From NCBI GenBank assembly GCA_003151295.1, contig PLXD01000170.1, positions 1 to 13,905 on the forward strand: DNA of 13,905 bases, in the 5' to 3' direction. Under the pieces are notes generated by a model, which was given only the letters and a program-made list of their open reading frames with translations, had not been told where the DNA came from and made no database searches. Origin of the DNA: Chitinophagaceae bacterium (GTDB lineage: Bacteria > Bacteroidota > Bacteroidia > Chitinophagales > Chitinophagaceae). Of the stretch, positions 1 through 7,916 are shown in pieces (the stretch's first letter is position 1; each line of letters starts with the position of its first letter). The position numbers and the translations under genes were made by a program.

Positions 1-389
1 AAGGCTGGGGCATGACCACCGATGGGAAGAGCCTGATCGTGAGCGACGGCACCAGCAATATCAATTTTATCGACCCCAACAATTTCAAGCTCCTCCGGAT
101 ATTGGGCGTAACGGATAATAACGGACCGGTCGGAAATATCAATGAATTGGAGCTGATTAACGGGTATCTGTATGCCAATCAGTGGCAAACTAATTATATA
201 CTTAAGATAGACACGGCCAGCGGCAAAGTGGTAGGCAAGCTGGACCTTACCTCCCTGGTCACCGAAGCCAGGAACAAATATCCCGAAAGCGATTCTTTAA
301 ACGGCATTGCCTATGACCCCGTAACCGGCAAGATCTATGTGACGGGCAAGCTCTGGCCGAATATTTACGAGATCAAGTTCCCGGTATGA
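1..389 (+). CDS. glutaminyl-peptide cyclotransferase, 3' end (partial)
   Basis: This is the C-terminal half or so of a glutamine cyclotransferase, which converts N-terminal glutamine of exported proteins or peptides to pyroglutamate. The frame is open from the first base, and the residues before the first ATG at 12 (Gly-Trp-Gly) fit the family's conserved EGWG segment, so the true start lies outside the window. Family hallmarks follow in order: SDGTS, a FIDP-like strand, NELE, YANQW, IDTASGKV, LNGIAYDP and VTGKLWP, ending about four residues before TGA at 387-389. These are blades of the beta-propeller fold of the plant/bacterial-type enzyme. Bacteroidota members are normally exported, but the signal region is not visible here. 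The gene ends 23 bases before the end of the convergent methyltransferase gene, and no hairpin terminator is seen between them. Confidence 0.9.
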   Translation, partial: GWGMTTDGKSLIVSDGTSNINFIDPNNFKLLRILGVTDNNGPVGNINELELINGYLYANQWQTNYILKIDTASGKVVGKLDLTSLVTEARNKYPESDSLNGIAYDPVTGKIYVTGKLWPNIYEIKFPV

Positions 390-412
390 GTAGGGAGCGT
401 GAGTGATGAGTG

Positions 413-1318
413 CTATTTCCCGATCACATAAATCAGCGAGCTGCATTTCGATTTGTCAACAAAGGCTTTGAGGTTGGAGAAAGCTCCGGTAATGACCCCT
501 CCTACGAAATTCCCCTTGCCATTCCCTTTCCTGTATTTTTCGCTTAGCATACTGATGTAAAAGCTATCGTACCACATGGGTTGTGTAGCATGCAATTGCA
601 GCGCATGACTATCCAGCAGCCTTGACATAGATTCCGGCGAGAAATGATAGAGATGTCGCGGGACATCGTAGGCAGCCCAGAACCCCCCATATCGCCTGGC
701 ATCATAGGAAGTATAATTGGGAACGGCTATAAAGATACGCCCCCCCGGTTTTAATACGGTCTTCAGTTGTTCCAGGTAAGGGTGCAGATCGTGCACATGC
801 TCGAGCACATGCCATAAGGTGATCACATTAAAATGATCCGGAGGAAGCAGATACAACTCTTCCGCAGGCAATAAATTCACCTGATGCACCGATCTCGCCT
901 TTTCACGGGCCGCTTCATCGGGCTCCAGGCCGGTAGTCGCCCAACCGTGCTCATGCATGTATTGCACGAAAGCGCCGGTGCCGGCGCCGATATCCAGGAG
1001 CGTACCCTTGCTATGGCGGGTGGCGAGGGCAATCAGGCGATGCTTGTCCGACAATGTCTGTTTGCGCACCATGTGATAGAGCCGGTTGACCAGCCCTTTA
1101 CTGGTATCCGTGTGCGATATATAATCATCGGAACGATAGTATTCCCCGATGGATAAGGCATCCGGTACGTCTTGTGTAAAGCGAAGGGTACAGTCCCCGC
1201 ATTCTAAGATCGAAAATGTTTTTCTGGAAACGGTTTGATCGATAGCGGTCAGGGCGGGTTGAAGATTTACGGAGCCACAGCCAGGGCAGGTTTCGTAGTG
1301 TATCAGTGTCTCTTGCAT
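413..1318 (-). CDS. zinc-ribbon class I SAM-dependent methyltransferase
   Basis: This 301-residue protein has an N-terminal zinc-ribbon-like knuckle (Cys11-x2-Cys14 and Cys40-x2-Cys43), then a class I (Rossmann) methyltransferase domain. Motif I is LLDIGAGTGAF at about 107-117. GLEPD at 130-134 contains the acidic ribose-binding position, WHVLEHV lies at 169-175, and LKPGGRIFIAVPN follows. The WHVLEH and 'DVPRHLYHF' segments are typical of UbiE/COQ3-like Methyltransf_11/23 proteins. The substrate cannot be read from sequence; relatives act on lipids, quinones or glycans. I chose the ATG at 1316-1318. The frame extends to 1477, but that part runs through the upstream HU gene, and its translation is Trp/Pro-rich and unlike the family. 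It is the last gene of the minus-strand operon, 31 bases after the HU-protein stop. Confidence 0.85.
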   Translation of the reverse strand: MQETLIHYETCPGCGSVNLQPALTAIDQTVSRKTFSILECGDCTLRFTQDVPDALSIGEYYRSDDYISHTDTSKGLVNRLYHMVRKQTLSDKHRLIALATRHSKGTLLDIGAGTGAFVQYMHEHGWATTGLEPDEAAREKARSVHQVNLLPAEELYLLPPDHFNVITLWHVLEHVHDLHPYLEQLKTVLKPGGRIFIAVPNYTSYDARRYGGFWAAYDVPRHLYHFSPESMSRLLDSHALQLHATQPMWYDSFYISMLSEKYRKGNGKGNFVGGVITGAFSNLKAFVDKSKCSSLIYVIGK

Positions 1319-1349
1319 TGATTGCGTTGAGTGTGATTCGTCAGCCTGC

Positions 1350-1949
1350 TCACCAGTGAAGCTGGTTGCCGATCTGCCAGCCATTGGTATAAAAATGCCA
1401 GCCGAGAAAGCCCAGGGCCAGGATGGCCAATACCAGGGCATAGATCCACCAGTATCTTTTCTTACTGATATTCTCATCGCTCAACCATTCATTCATTTCG
1501 AAATTGGTTCTTTCCTGGTCGCCGACAAGTAGCATATGTTGGGCATTCTGTCGATTGACACGTATGGCAGGAATGGCTTCCATAAAAACTAAGCCATCCG
1601 GAACAGATTCGAATATTACGTTGCCGGAATAATCCTTCTTTAGAATGCCGACCCCGTCCCATTTCACTTTCTCTTCCAGCCTTATCTGGTTGCGTAGATC
1701 ATAAGAGAATTCGTTATACCATTTGATCGCCTCATAATCCAGCATATTCTGCTGGTTGGCGATATAAGAAAAGAACTCCTTATCCGGAGCATCGAAATAT
1801 TTATCGAACCGGAAATGATAGCGGGGAGGCAGCATCGCCCGACGGGCGACATCTATATTAGCCGGATGGGTCTCCAGGTAGATGGTACCCAGACCCGGGA
1901 CGCTGATGCTCCTATGCTGAAATAAATATGCGTTCAATACCTGAAACAT
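1350..1949 (-). CDS. CCDC81-type HU-domain protein with C-terminal membrane helix
   Basis: This 199-residue protein has the signature of the Bacteroidota HU-CCDC81 family. The first HU-like domain is at about 1-55, with VPGLGTIYLE at 17-26 and the basic/aromatic 'LPPRYHFRF' stretch at 40-48. A second HU-like domain is at about 58-125, where WDGVGILKKD followed by GNVIFE (97-114) repeats the 'GxGxL...G.I.F' pattern. A linker leads to one strong transmembrane segment (about 166-187, flanked by KKRYWW) and a short tail. There is no signal peptide, so the HU part should be cytoplasmic and the tail periplasmic. Many family members carry a C-terminal SPOR domain that binds peptidoglycan; none is present here. 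The gene lies 30 bases after the beta-barrel gene and 31 before the methyltransferase, so it is probably co-transcribed. Its role is unknown; coupling the inner membrane to envelope or surface machinery is inference. Confidence 0.8.
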   Translation of the reverse strand: MFQVLNAYLFQHRSISVPGLGTIYLETHPANIDVARRAMLPPRYHFRFDKYFDAPDKEFFSYIANQQNMLDYEAIKWYNEFSYDLRNQIRLEEKVKWDGVGILKKDYSGNVIFESVPDGLVFMEAIPAIRVNRQNAQHMLLVGDQERTNFEMNEWLSDENISKKRYWWIYALVLAILALGFLGWHFYTNGWQIGNQLHW

Positions 1950-1979
1950 GCTGTTTAGCCCGATTTTAATGTAAATCTA

Positions 1980-3620
1980 TCATTTTTGTCCGAATGAAAA
2001 CACGATCCCACCGAGCAAATTGAAGCCATAGACCGGATATTGATGCCAGCGCTCATATTTATTGTTCAGGATATTGTTCATCTGGAACCATAGATTCAAC
2101 TGGCGGGTGATGCGGTATTCCACACCCCCGTTCAGATCCAGGGCGGAATTCCCCTTATAAGCGCCCCCGGTTCGACCCAGGTATTGAGCGCCATCCCAGG
2201 CCCAAAGATCGGCTTTAACCCAGAAATCTTTCACCACCTGCCATCTCAACGTGGTATTGAACTCCAGGGGAAGCAGCCCCCAGGCTTTCTCCTGGCTCTT
2301 GAGGTTGGAATAATTATTGAAGTTGAGGGCAGCCTTAATACTGAACACCTCGCCCTGGGTATACACTACTTCCCCATGCAATTGCAGCGACTGCATGGAG
2401 GTCTCATAACGTATCCGGAAGGTCTTTCCATCAATACTGTCATTGACGAACAGGGGCATATTTTTATAATCCACGAATCCCACCTTGGCGGAATAGGTAA
2501 TATGGTCGGACGCAGCCCCCTTAAACCCTGCATAACGCTCCTCGATCCGGGTGTTCAGCAGGAGATTTGGCTGTGCCAGCCAGGGATTGATCGATTCAAA
2601 ACGCTGGTAAGACCCCTTGTCATAATAGCCGATCCATCCGAGCTGGATACCGAACCGCTGGTCACTCGTTTTGATATCGGCCATGAAATTAGGCAATAAG
2701 GTGAAAGCCTTGTTGTCCCACGATGGAATCACGGAAGCCTGTAGGTATAAGTTGGGCGTTTTTAACAGGAATGCCGGGGATACATAGTATAGATTGTTCT
2801 GCTGCGTAGGAATGGGGCTCAGCGCATAATTGGTGAGATCGGCCGTAAAAGCCAGGTTGAATGCAAAACTTCTGCCGAAGGTCTTCTCCAGGGGCAGGTT
2901 GAGCACGGCATTGGTCTCCGAAGCCTTGGGATTGTGATTGTCATCGAATACCGATACCCTCATGTTCGGATTATACGTCAGCCCGAATTCGGTAGGATCC
3001 AGGTTGCGAAGGCTAATCTTCCCTTCGAATGTCTGGAAAGCCTGACTGAGCTGGTCCTTGCTGAATTTGAGCGTATCCGGCTGATAGCCGTATAAAAAGT
3101 ATTGGTCATTTTTGAAGCCCAGGCTCCCCTTCCATTCCAGGTCCTTTTCCGTTTTGACCGTACCCTCCAGCTTTACATCTGTAAAACTGTTCTTTTGGTA
3201 GGCAAGGTTGCCTTTGGAGGTCAACTGGTCCGCGAAAATATTGAAAAAGGTGTTTTTCCCGTCACCAAAACTAAACCCGGTCTTTATATATGGCAAATGA
3301 ACATTGCCGACACCTATTTTTATATAATTGTAGTTCTGCCAGGAAGAGCCGGTGTCTGCCCGAAAAGCTACCGGCTTCAGTTCACCGGGCTGATAGGTCA
3401 GGAAAAGGTATTGGGCAGGTATATTATAGGTCAGCCTGGGCCGGGCGCTATCCGCAACGGGTGGAACGGCGTTGAAATTGATCTTCACCGCTTCGCGCAG
3501 CACCGGCTTGAAAGAAGAAGTAATATCGATCGACTTGCGTTTAGTCGTGTCCTGTGCATTCGAGCAATAGCCGATCGCCAGCAAACACGACACAAGAAGG
3601 AAACAGGCCTTATTATTCAT
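1980..3620 (-). CDS. outer-membrane beta-barrel protein (TonB-receptor-like, no plug)
   Basis: This 546-residue exported protein begins with a signal peptide (Lys4, hydrophobic 6-18, probable cleavage after CSNA at 22). The rest is dominated by alternating polar/hydrophobic strands of a beta-barrel, and the final strand ends GGIVFSFGQK, an outer-membrane assembly-type terminus. The N-terminal part of the mature protein (SSFKPVLREAVKINF, then PRLTYNIPAQ) is a stretch I associate with Bacteroidota proteins often auto-annotated as 'TonB-dependent receptor'. At this size, with no recognisable plug or carboxypeptidase-like domain, it is too short for a classical SusC-type receptor. The strand pattern NLWFQMNNILNNKYERW near the end is typical of TonB-receptor barrels. 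A Tyr before Cys19 argues against a lipoprotein. It lies 64 bases after the TPR gene, which suggests a functional pair. The ligand is unknown. Confidence 0.8.
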   Translation of the reverse strand: MNNKACFLLVSCLLAIGYCSNAQDTTKRKSIDITSSFKPVLREAVKINFNAVPPVADSARPRLTYNIPAQYLFLTYQPGELKPVAFRADTGSSWQNYNYIKIGVGNVHLPYIKTGFSFGDGKNTFFNIFADQLTSKGNLAYQKNSFTDVKLEGTVKTEKDLEWKGSLGFKNDQYFLYGYQPDTLKFSKDQLSQAFQTFEGKISLRNLDPTEFGLTYNPNMRVSVFDDNHNPKASETNAVLNLPLEKTFGRSFAFNLAFTADLTNYALSPIPTQQNNLYYVSPAFLLKTPNLYLQASVIPSWDNKAFTLLPNFMADIKTSDQRFGIQLGWIGYYDKGSYQRFESINPWLAQPNLLLNTRIEERYAGFKGAASDHITYSAKVGFVDYKNMPLFVNDSIDGKTFRIRYETSMQSLQLHGEVVYTQGEVFSIKAALNFNNYSNLKSQEKAWGLLPLEFNTTLRWQVVKDFWVKADLWAWDGAQYLGRTGGAYKGNSALDLNGGVEYRITRQLNLWFQMNNILNNKYERWHQYPVYGFNLLGGIVFSFGQK

Positions 3621-3684
3621 TGCTCTCGTTATTTATATTAGGATCATTAAATTATCCATCCTCAATCGTCTTATTCCTTAACCC

Positions 3685-6600
3685 TTACTGGTTATTACTA
3701 TCGCCAACCTTGCTGGTCTTTTTTTCTTCGGCGGTCACTTCGTCAAGCTTCTGCTGCGCCTGTCGCCTCAGCTCTTCTATTTTTGCATTGTCTATGATGC
3801 TTTGGAAGGTCGCCTTAGCATTGAAGTAATCTTTTCCCTTGAGATAAATATCCCCGAGCAGCAAATAGGCCTTCGTGACCCATTCCTCGTAGGACCCGGA
3901 TTTATTAATGACTTCAAAAGACGCTTTCTCCGCATCTTTTAGCTGCTTTTGATTGAACAGGCAGGAGGCTATCGAATAACGGGCTTCTGCGCCATAAGCG
4001 CCCTTGTTCTGGGCAGCAACCGCCCGGTAATAGGTCAGGGCGGTCTCACATTGGCCTCCCACCTCGTAGGATTTGCCAATCGCCATATTCGCCAACACTT
4101 TGTCATCCGTGCTCACCCCCTTTTGGGTCAGCAGGTTCTTCGCATTGTCCATAGCATCGGACCATTTTTCGAGCTGGTACTGGCTTCGCAATAAGCCACG
4201 CATGGCTTCCATTTTATTCTCCTGGCTGGTCGTGAAATCCTTCAGCTTGCTGAAATATTTTTCGGATTTTACATAATCCTTCAGGTTGAAGAAATTCAAG
4301 CGGGCAGCCTGCAAAAGGGATTTCTCCCCGAATTTGTTGGGAACCCTGTCTGCGACCTCGCCATATCCACCGGCCGCTTTGGCCCAGTCTTTCTGGTTAA
4401 AATAGATCTCGCTCTTATAAAAATTGGCCTCCAGCAAGTACTTGCCTTGCGGAAATTTGCCGAGATATTCTTCGAATTTCTGAGCGGCGACGGGAAAATT
4501 TCCATTATTGAACTGGACTTCTGCCTCCTGATAAGCCAATTGATCTTCCTGGCTGGCGCTGACCTCCACTCCCATCGACTTGGCAAAAGTTACATAATCG
4601 GCGCTTTTCCCTTCCTCGACATAGATGGCCTTCGCATTTTCCAGCCCTTCCTGTGCCTCCGGGGAATTGGGATATTGCTTCAGCAAAGCATCATATTGAT
4701 TGAGTGCCTCCTTATTATTATCCAGGTTGTACCAGGCAATCCCAGATCTTAGGTAGGCTTTGGGCTTCAAGGCGTCGGCGCCCGATGCGCTAAGAATATT
4801 TTTTAAATAGGGCAAAGATTCCTTGAATTGTTCATTGGACAGGTAGGTTTCCGCGATCTCCATATTGGCATCGGGCGCCAGGCTGGAACCCGGGTATTTG
4901 CGGAGTAGCCCATTGAGCAGGGTGATCTTTTCCGTACCGCTGTTGACCCCTGCCACCATCGCTTTCTGAAAAGTGGCATAGTCGCTGGCGGGCCAGGAAA
5001 GGTCCAGCACCTTATTGTACATGGCCAGCGACGTCTTAAAATCGCGGGACATATAATAACAATCGGCATTGCGGATATAGGCATCCTGCTCCAGGGAAGA
5101 GGAATTGAGCTGCGGAGCCCTGGCAACCTGCTGGAAAAAACCCTGGGCCTGTCGATAGTTCTCCTTCTTGAGGAAGCAATATCCCAGGTTGTATTTGGCA
5201 TTGGTAGGGTTGACCTCGCCATTCACATTTCCGCTCTTGAGATATTCGAGATAGAAAGGGATTGCATCGTCGATCTTACCCATCCGGTAGGCTATTTCCC
5301 CCTTCCAGAAATTGATATACGGCAATACCGAAGGATTATAGGGGTCTTTGAGGGCCTTATCCAATAACTCATTCGCGCCGACCAGCAGCCCATCGTTCAC
5401 CAGCTCCGCCGCGCGCCCATAGAGCATACGGGGATAAAGGCGACGGGCGTTCTCGGAAGGATGGTCCAGGCTATCGATCAGGGCCAGCGCGTCCTTATAA
5501 TTATTGGTATTGGCCAGTACGCCGATCAGCAGTTCCCGGGCCTCTTTACTATACGTGGAATTAGGATATTGCTGCAGGAATTCCTGGAACCCCGTCAACG
5601 CTACATCCTGGTAGCCCAGCTCGTAGGATAGCTTGGCGTAATTATACCTGGAGATCTCTTTTTGCTTTTCGTTGCTGCTATTGGAAGAACAAAACAGGAA
5701 TGCATTCCGGGCATTGGCCTTTTGACCGGTACGGAGATAAGCATCCCCCAGAAGGTACATGGAGTTCTGCGCCAGGGAATCTTCCTTGCCTCCCAACTGC
5801 TTAAAACCTGCGATCGCCTTATTCCAGCTTCCGTTCTGATAGTAGCAATAAGACAGCTCATAAAGGTCCTCCCTCGATATGGTCTTCGATTGATTGATAT
5901 ATTGTTCCAGGTAAGGCTGGGCTTTTGCAAAATCCTGTTTTTCATAATACCCATGTCCCACGAGTTGCCTCATCTGGAGATCGTAATACTGATTTCCTTT
6001 TTTCAGGTGGTCCTCGGCATACTGCACGGCCTTGTCCTTCTGTCCCTGCGCGAGATAGATATTGGCAATATAATAAGGCACTACCTTATCATAACCGGCC
6101 TTGTCTTCAACTATACGGAAGGCAGCCAGGGCATCCGCGTATTTCCTCTCCGAAAAAGAGATAAAGCCGAAGTAGTAATTGGCGTCGGTATAGTTCGGAT
6201 CGCCCGGCAACTGACGGATAGCGTCGAAAAGAGGCTTAGCCTTGTCGAATTTCTGCTGAGTGAAATAACAATATCCTTCGTGGAACTTCAGGTCAGCGAC
6301 TTCCCGGTTGCTGAGATTGTCGATACTGGTCTGCTCGTAAAGTTGAATAGCGGAGGTATAGTCCTTCTGACGGAAATAATATTCCGCCAGGTGAAAGCTC
6401 ATCATCTCCACGCGTGCAACATTATCCTCCAACTCGACGAATTTCTTAGCCGGCCCCACAGCACCCACCTCGTTCTGCTTAAGCCCGCACACCAGGGTAT
6501 AATAGCGGATATCCTGGGCATTGAGGGCCTGGTTACTATGATCCGTTTCCCGTAATTCCGCCTGCAAGTCCTTGAATATCGGATAAGCCAGGCTGTAGTA

Positions 6601-6735
6601 TTCTTGCTGGAAATATTCCTTCGCCTGTTTTAAATCGGCATCCGGATCATTGAGGGATTTGGTCTGCTGTGCAAATGAGGCGCAGGTGAGAAGAACTACG
6701 AAAAAAAATAATACCGCTTTTTTACTCATGACCAT
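3685..6735 (-). CDS. large periplasmic tetratricopeptide-repeat protein
   Basis: This protein has 1,016 residues. An N-terminal signal peptide (MSKK, a hydrophobic core, then SFAQ) is followed almost end to end by roughly 25 TPR-like helical pairs. Clear units include AEYYFRQKDYTSAIQLYEQ, EGYCYFTQQKFDKAKPLF, LGYCFLKKENYRQAQGFF and LGDIYLKGKDYFNAKATF. Later repeats with 'KQYPNSPEAQEG' and 'GKFPQGKYLLEA' resemble YbgF/CpoB-type periplasmic TPRs. The C-terminus is charged. Two starts are possible, Met1 at 6735 or Met3 at 6729; the second gives a more typical signal peptide. No catalytic domain is visible, so a scaffold or assembly role in the periplasm is likely. It heads the minus-strand operon and directly precedes the beta-barrel gene. 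A relation to gliding/type IX secretion TPR proteins (SprE/PorW) is possible, but there is no lipobox and I cannot support that assignment. Confidence 0.85.
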   Translation of the reverse strand: MVMSKKAVLFFFVVLLTCASFAQQTKSLNDPDADLKQAKEYFQQEYYSLAYPIFKDLQAELRETDHSNQALNAQDIRYYTLVCGLKQNEVGAVGPAKKFVELEDNVARVEMMSFHLAEYYFRQKDYTSAIQLYEQTSIDNLSNREVADLKFHEGYCYFTQQKFDKAKPLFDAIRQLPGDPNYTDANYYFGFISFSERKYADALAAFRIVEDKAGYDKVVPYYIANIYLAQGQKDKAVQYAEDHLKKGNQYYDLQMRQLVGHGYYEKQDFAKAQPYLEQYINQSKTISREDLYELSYCYYQNGSWNKAIAGFKQLGGKEDSLAQNSMYLLGDAYLRTGQKANARNAFLFCSSNSSNEKQKEISRYNYAKLSYELGYQDVALTGFQEFLQQYPNSTYSKEARELLIGVLANTNNYKDALALIDSLDHPSENARRLYPRMLYGRAAELVNDGLLVGANELLDKALKDPYNPSVLPYINFWKGEIAYRMGKIDDAIPFYLEYLKSGNVNGEVNPTNAKYNLGYCFLKKENYRQAQGFFQQVARAPQLNSSSLEQDAYIRNADCYYMSRDFKTSLAMYNKVLDLSWPASDYATFQKAMVAGVNSGTEKITLLNGLLRKYPGSSLAPDANMEIAETYLSNEQFKESLPYLKNILSASGADALKPKAYLRSGIAWYNLDNNKEALNQYDALLKQYPNSPEAQEGLENAKAIYVEEGKSADYVTFAKSMGVEVSASQEDQLAYQEAEVQFNNGNFPVAAQKFEEYLGKFPQGKYLLEANFYKSEIYFNQKDWAKAAGGYGEVADRVPNKFGEKSLLQAARLNFFNLKDYVKSEKYFSKLKDFTTSQENKMEAMRGLLRSQYQLEKWSDAMDNAKNLLTQKGVSTDDKVLANMAIGKSYEVGGQCETALTYYRAVAAQNKGAYGAEARYSIASCLFNQKQLKDAEKASFEVINKSGSYEEWVTKAYLLLGDIYLKGKDYFNAKATFQSIIDNAKIEELRRQAQQKLDEVTAEEKKTSKVGDSNNQ

Positions 6736-7018
6736 ATTTGTCTTTTATCTCGGACCAAAATGTATTTTACTTCGAACAAAGATGTCAATGCTGTACATTT
6801 CATTTGTCTCCGAACTTCGCTTTGCCCGGTTGGCATTTAACACGCTAAGGTTCTAAATATTTTGTCTTTTACCAAACATCGTTCCAAACAGGTGTGGATA
6901 ACTACAAGGATTAACATTTCCTTTTAGAAAAAATCAAAATAATTCCGGAAAAAAACCGAAACGGCTATGCGGGGAATTTCATTTTCTTCGGCTACCTTCG
7001 GCGCAAATTCCAATTTAC
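6736..7018. promoter_or_regulatory. divergent AT-rich intergenic region
   Basis: This 283-base spacer separates the TPR operon (leftward) from the doxX-like gene (rightward), so promoters for both must lie in or near it. It is visibly richer in A and T than its flanks, with A-runs at about 6927-6956 and an 8-base palindrome TTCCGGAA at 6943-6950. I looked for the Bacteroidota TTTG-N19-TAnnTTTG arrangement on both strands. I found only isolated half-matches: TACCTTCG at 6993-7000 on plus, and CATCTTTG on minus at 6777-6784. None had a partner at the right distance. No coding frame here looks real. Confidence 0.5.
6893..6901 (-). other. perfect DnaA-box sequence
   Basis: TGTGGATAA on plus is the exact reverse complement of the consensus DnaA box TTATCCACA. 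It sits in the AT-rich divergent spacer, close to A-rich tracts. It is single: I found no second near-consensus box within the spacer. One box alone could be chance or a DnaA regulatory site, and does not make an origin. Confidence 0.35.
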
Positions 7019-7429
7019 ATGAAGAAATTTTTTTCGACCAATTATTCGGAGAATGCCTTTAACATTGCTACACTGCTGCTGCGATTATCCTTTGGCCTGC
7101 TGATCTGCATAGACCATGGGCTGCAGAAGCTGATCCATTTCAGCGGGCAGCAGGTGATCTTTTTCGATCCGTTTCACATCGGCCATCGCTGGTCCCTGGT
7201 GCTGGTGATCGTTGCCGAAATATTCTGTGCCCTCCTGCTCGTATTGGGGTTGTTTACCCGGTTAGCCGCCCTCGTGCTGGTGATCGAGCTGGCTATAGCC
7301 GTTTTCCTTTTTCACAAAGGCCAGTCGATTGCCGAGCATGAATTGGGGATCGTCTACCTGACGGCTTTCTTTTCGCTGCTCCTGGTAGGACCCGGAAAGA
7401 TCAGCGTGGATGGTGCCATGGGGAAATAG
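7019..7429 (+). CDS. DoxX-family integral membrane protein
   Basis: This 136-residue protein has four predicted transmembrane segments at about 14-36, 57-77, 81-98 and 108-125, the usual DoxX layout and length. Family-like features are the first-helix pattern LLRLSFGLLICIDHGLQKLIHF, with the conserved small/His-Gly region and following lysine, and the second-helix pattern AEIFCALLLVLGLFTRLAAL. DoxX proteins are inner-membrane subunits or partners in redox and thiol stress functions (for example terminal quinol oxidase DoxD-like proteins and MhqP/CatD-like proteins). The exact activity here cannot be assigned. The start at 7019 is the first Met, and no clear Shine-Dalgarno site precedes it, as is common in Bacteroidota. 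The acyl-CoA thioesterase gene follows after 56 bases and may share its transcript. Confidence 0.85.
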   Translation: MKKFFSTNYSENAFNIATLLLRLSFGLLICIDHGLQKLIHFSGQQVIFFDPFHIGHRWSLVLVIVAEIFCALLLVLGLFTRLAALVLVIELAIAVFLFHKGQSIAEHELGIVYLTAFFSLLLVGPGKISVDGAMGK

Positions 7430-7432
7430 AAG

Positions 7433-7481
7433 ACACAAATGACGCGAAATTTTAACACGAATGACGTGAATAAACGCGAAG
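7433..7481 (+). repeat. imperfect 9-base periodic repeat between doxX-like and thioesterase genes
   Basis: Five units match a loose consensus ACRYGAATN: ACACAAATG (7433), ACGCGAAAT (7442), ACACGAATG (7455), ACGTGAATA (7464) and AACGCGAAG (7473). A 4-base TTTA interruption falls between units two and three. Put another way, a 16-base block at 7433-7448 recurs at 7455-7470 with two mismatches. The last unit runs into GAAGAG three bases before the thioesterase start, so it may supply the ribosome binding site. A related element occurs at 13280-13312. Confidence 0.7.
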
Positions 7482-7485
7482 AGAT

Positions 7486-7908
7486 ATGTTCACCAGCGAA
7501 ACAAAGATCAGGGTAAGATACGCAGAGACCGACCCAATGAATGTGGTATACCACGGAAATTACGCGCCTTACTTCGAGGTGGGACGGGTAGAAGCCATCC
7601 GTACCCTGGGATTCAGCTATAAGGATATGGAAGCCGACGGTGTGATCATGCCCGTCGTGGAATGGTCCGCTAAATTTTTACGCCCGGCACATTATGACGA
7701 CCTGCTCACCGTGAGAACCATACTAAAGGAGCTGCCTGTCGACCACCGCATTATATTCCACCAGGAAGTTTACAATGAGAAAGGCAAGCTGCTGACCCTT
7801 GGCAAGGTGCTGCTCTATTTCATGGAATCTAAAAGTATGGAAAAGACCCCCATGCCGGAATCCCTCCGGCAGGCATTGACAAAGTATTTTGTGACCGGTG
7901 ACTTATAG
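7486..7908 (+). CDS. YbgC/FadM-like acyl-CoA thioesterase (hotdog fold)
   Basis: This 140-residue single-domain hotdog protein is of the 4-hydroxybenzoyl-CoA thioesterase type and has the usual family length. The diagnostic N-terminal motif RVRYAETDPMNVVYHGNY (9-26) contains the expected catalytic aspartate Asp16. The next family segments are YFEVGRVEAIRTLGFSY, an acidic loop, and VVEWSAKFLRPAHYDD, with strands up to LLYFMES. It should hydrolyse acyl-CoA thioesters in the cytoplasm. Chain-length preference is unknown. One oddity is Asn19 where Gly is usual (M-G-V-V-Y); it is next to the active site but probably tolerated. The ATG at 7486 is preceded by GAAGAG at 7478-7483, partly formed by the repeat element. 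The stop TAG lies at 7906-7908. Confidence 0.9.
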   Translation: MFTSETKIRVRYAETDPMNVVYHGNYAPYFEVGRVEAIRTLGFSYKDMEADGVIMPVVEWSAKFLRPAHYDDLLTVRTILKELPVDHRIIFHQEVYNEKGKLLTLGKVLLYFMESKSMEKTPMPESLRQALTKYFVTGDL

Positions 7909-7916
7909 TAGCAAAT

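Noticed and set aside
1319..1477. N-terminal extension of the methyltransferase frame up to 1477
   Set aside because: It runs through the 3' end of the HU-protein gene and translates to a Trp/Pro-rich stretch foreign to the family. The ATG at 1318 directly precedes the zinc ribbon.
5662..6555. A 297-codon plus-strand open frame inside the TPR gene
   Set aside because: It lies wholly antisense to a well-supported TPR gene, and its translation has no recognisable domain, signal or sensible composition. Long antisense frames are common opposite such genes.
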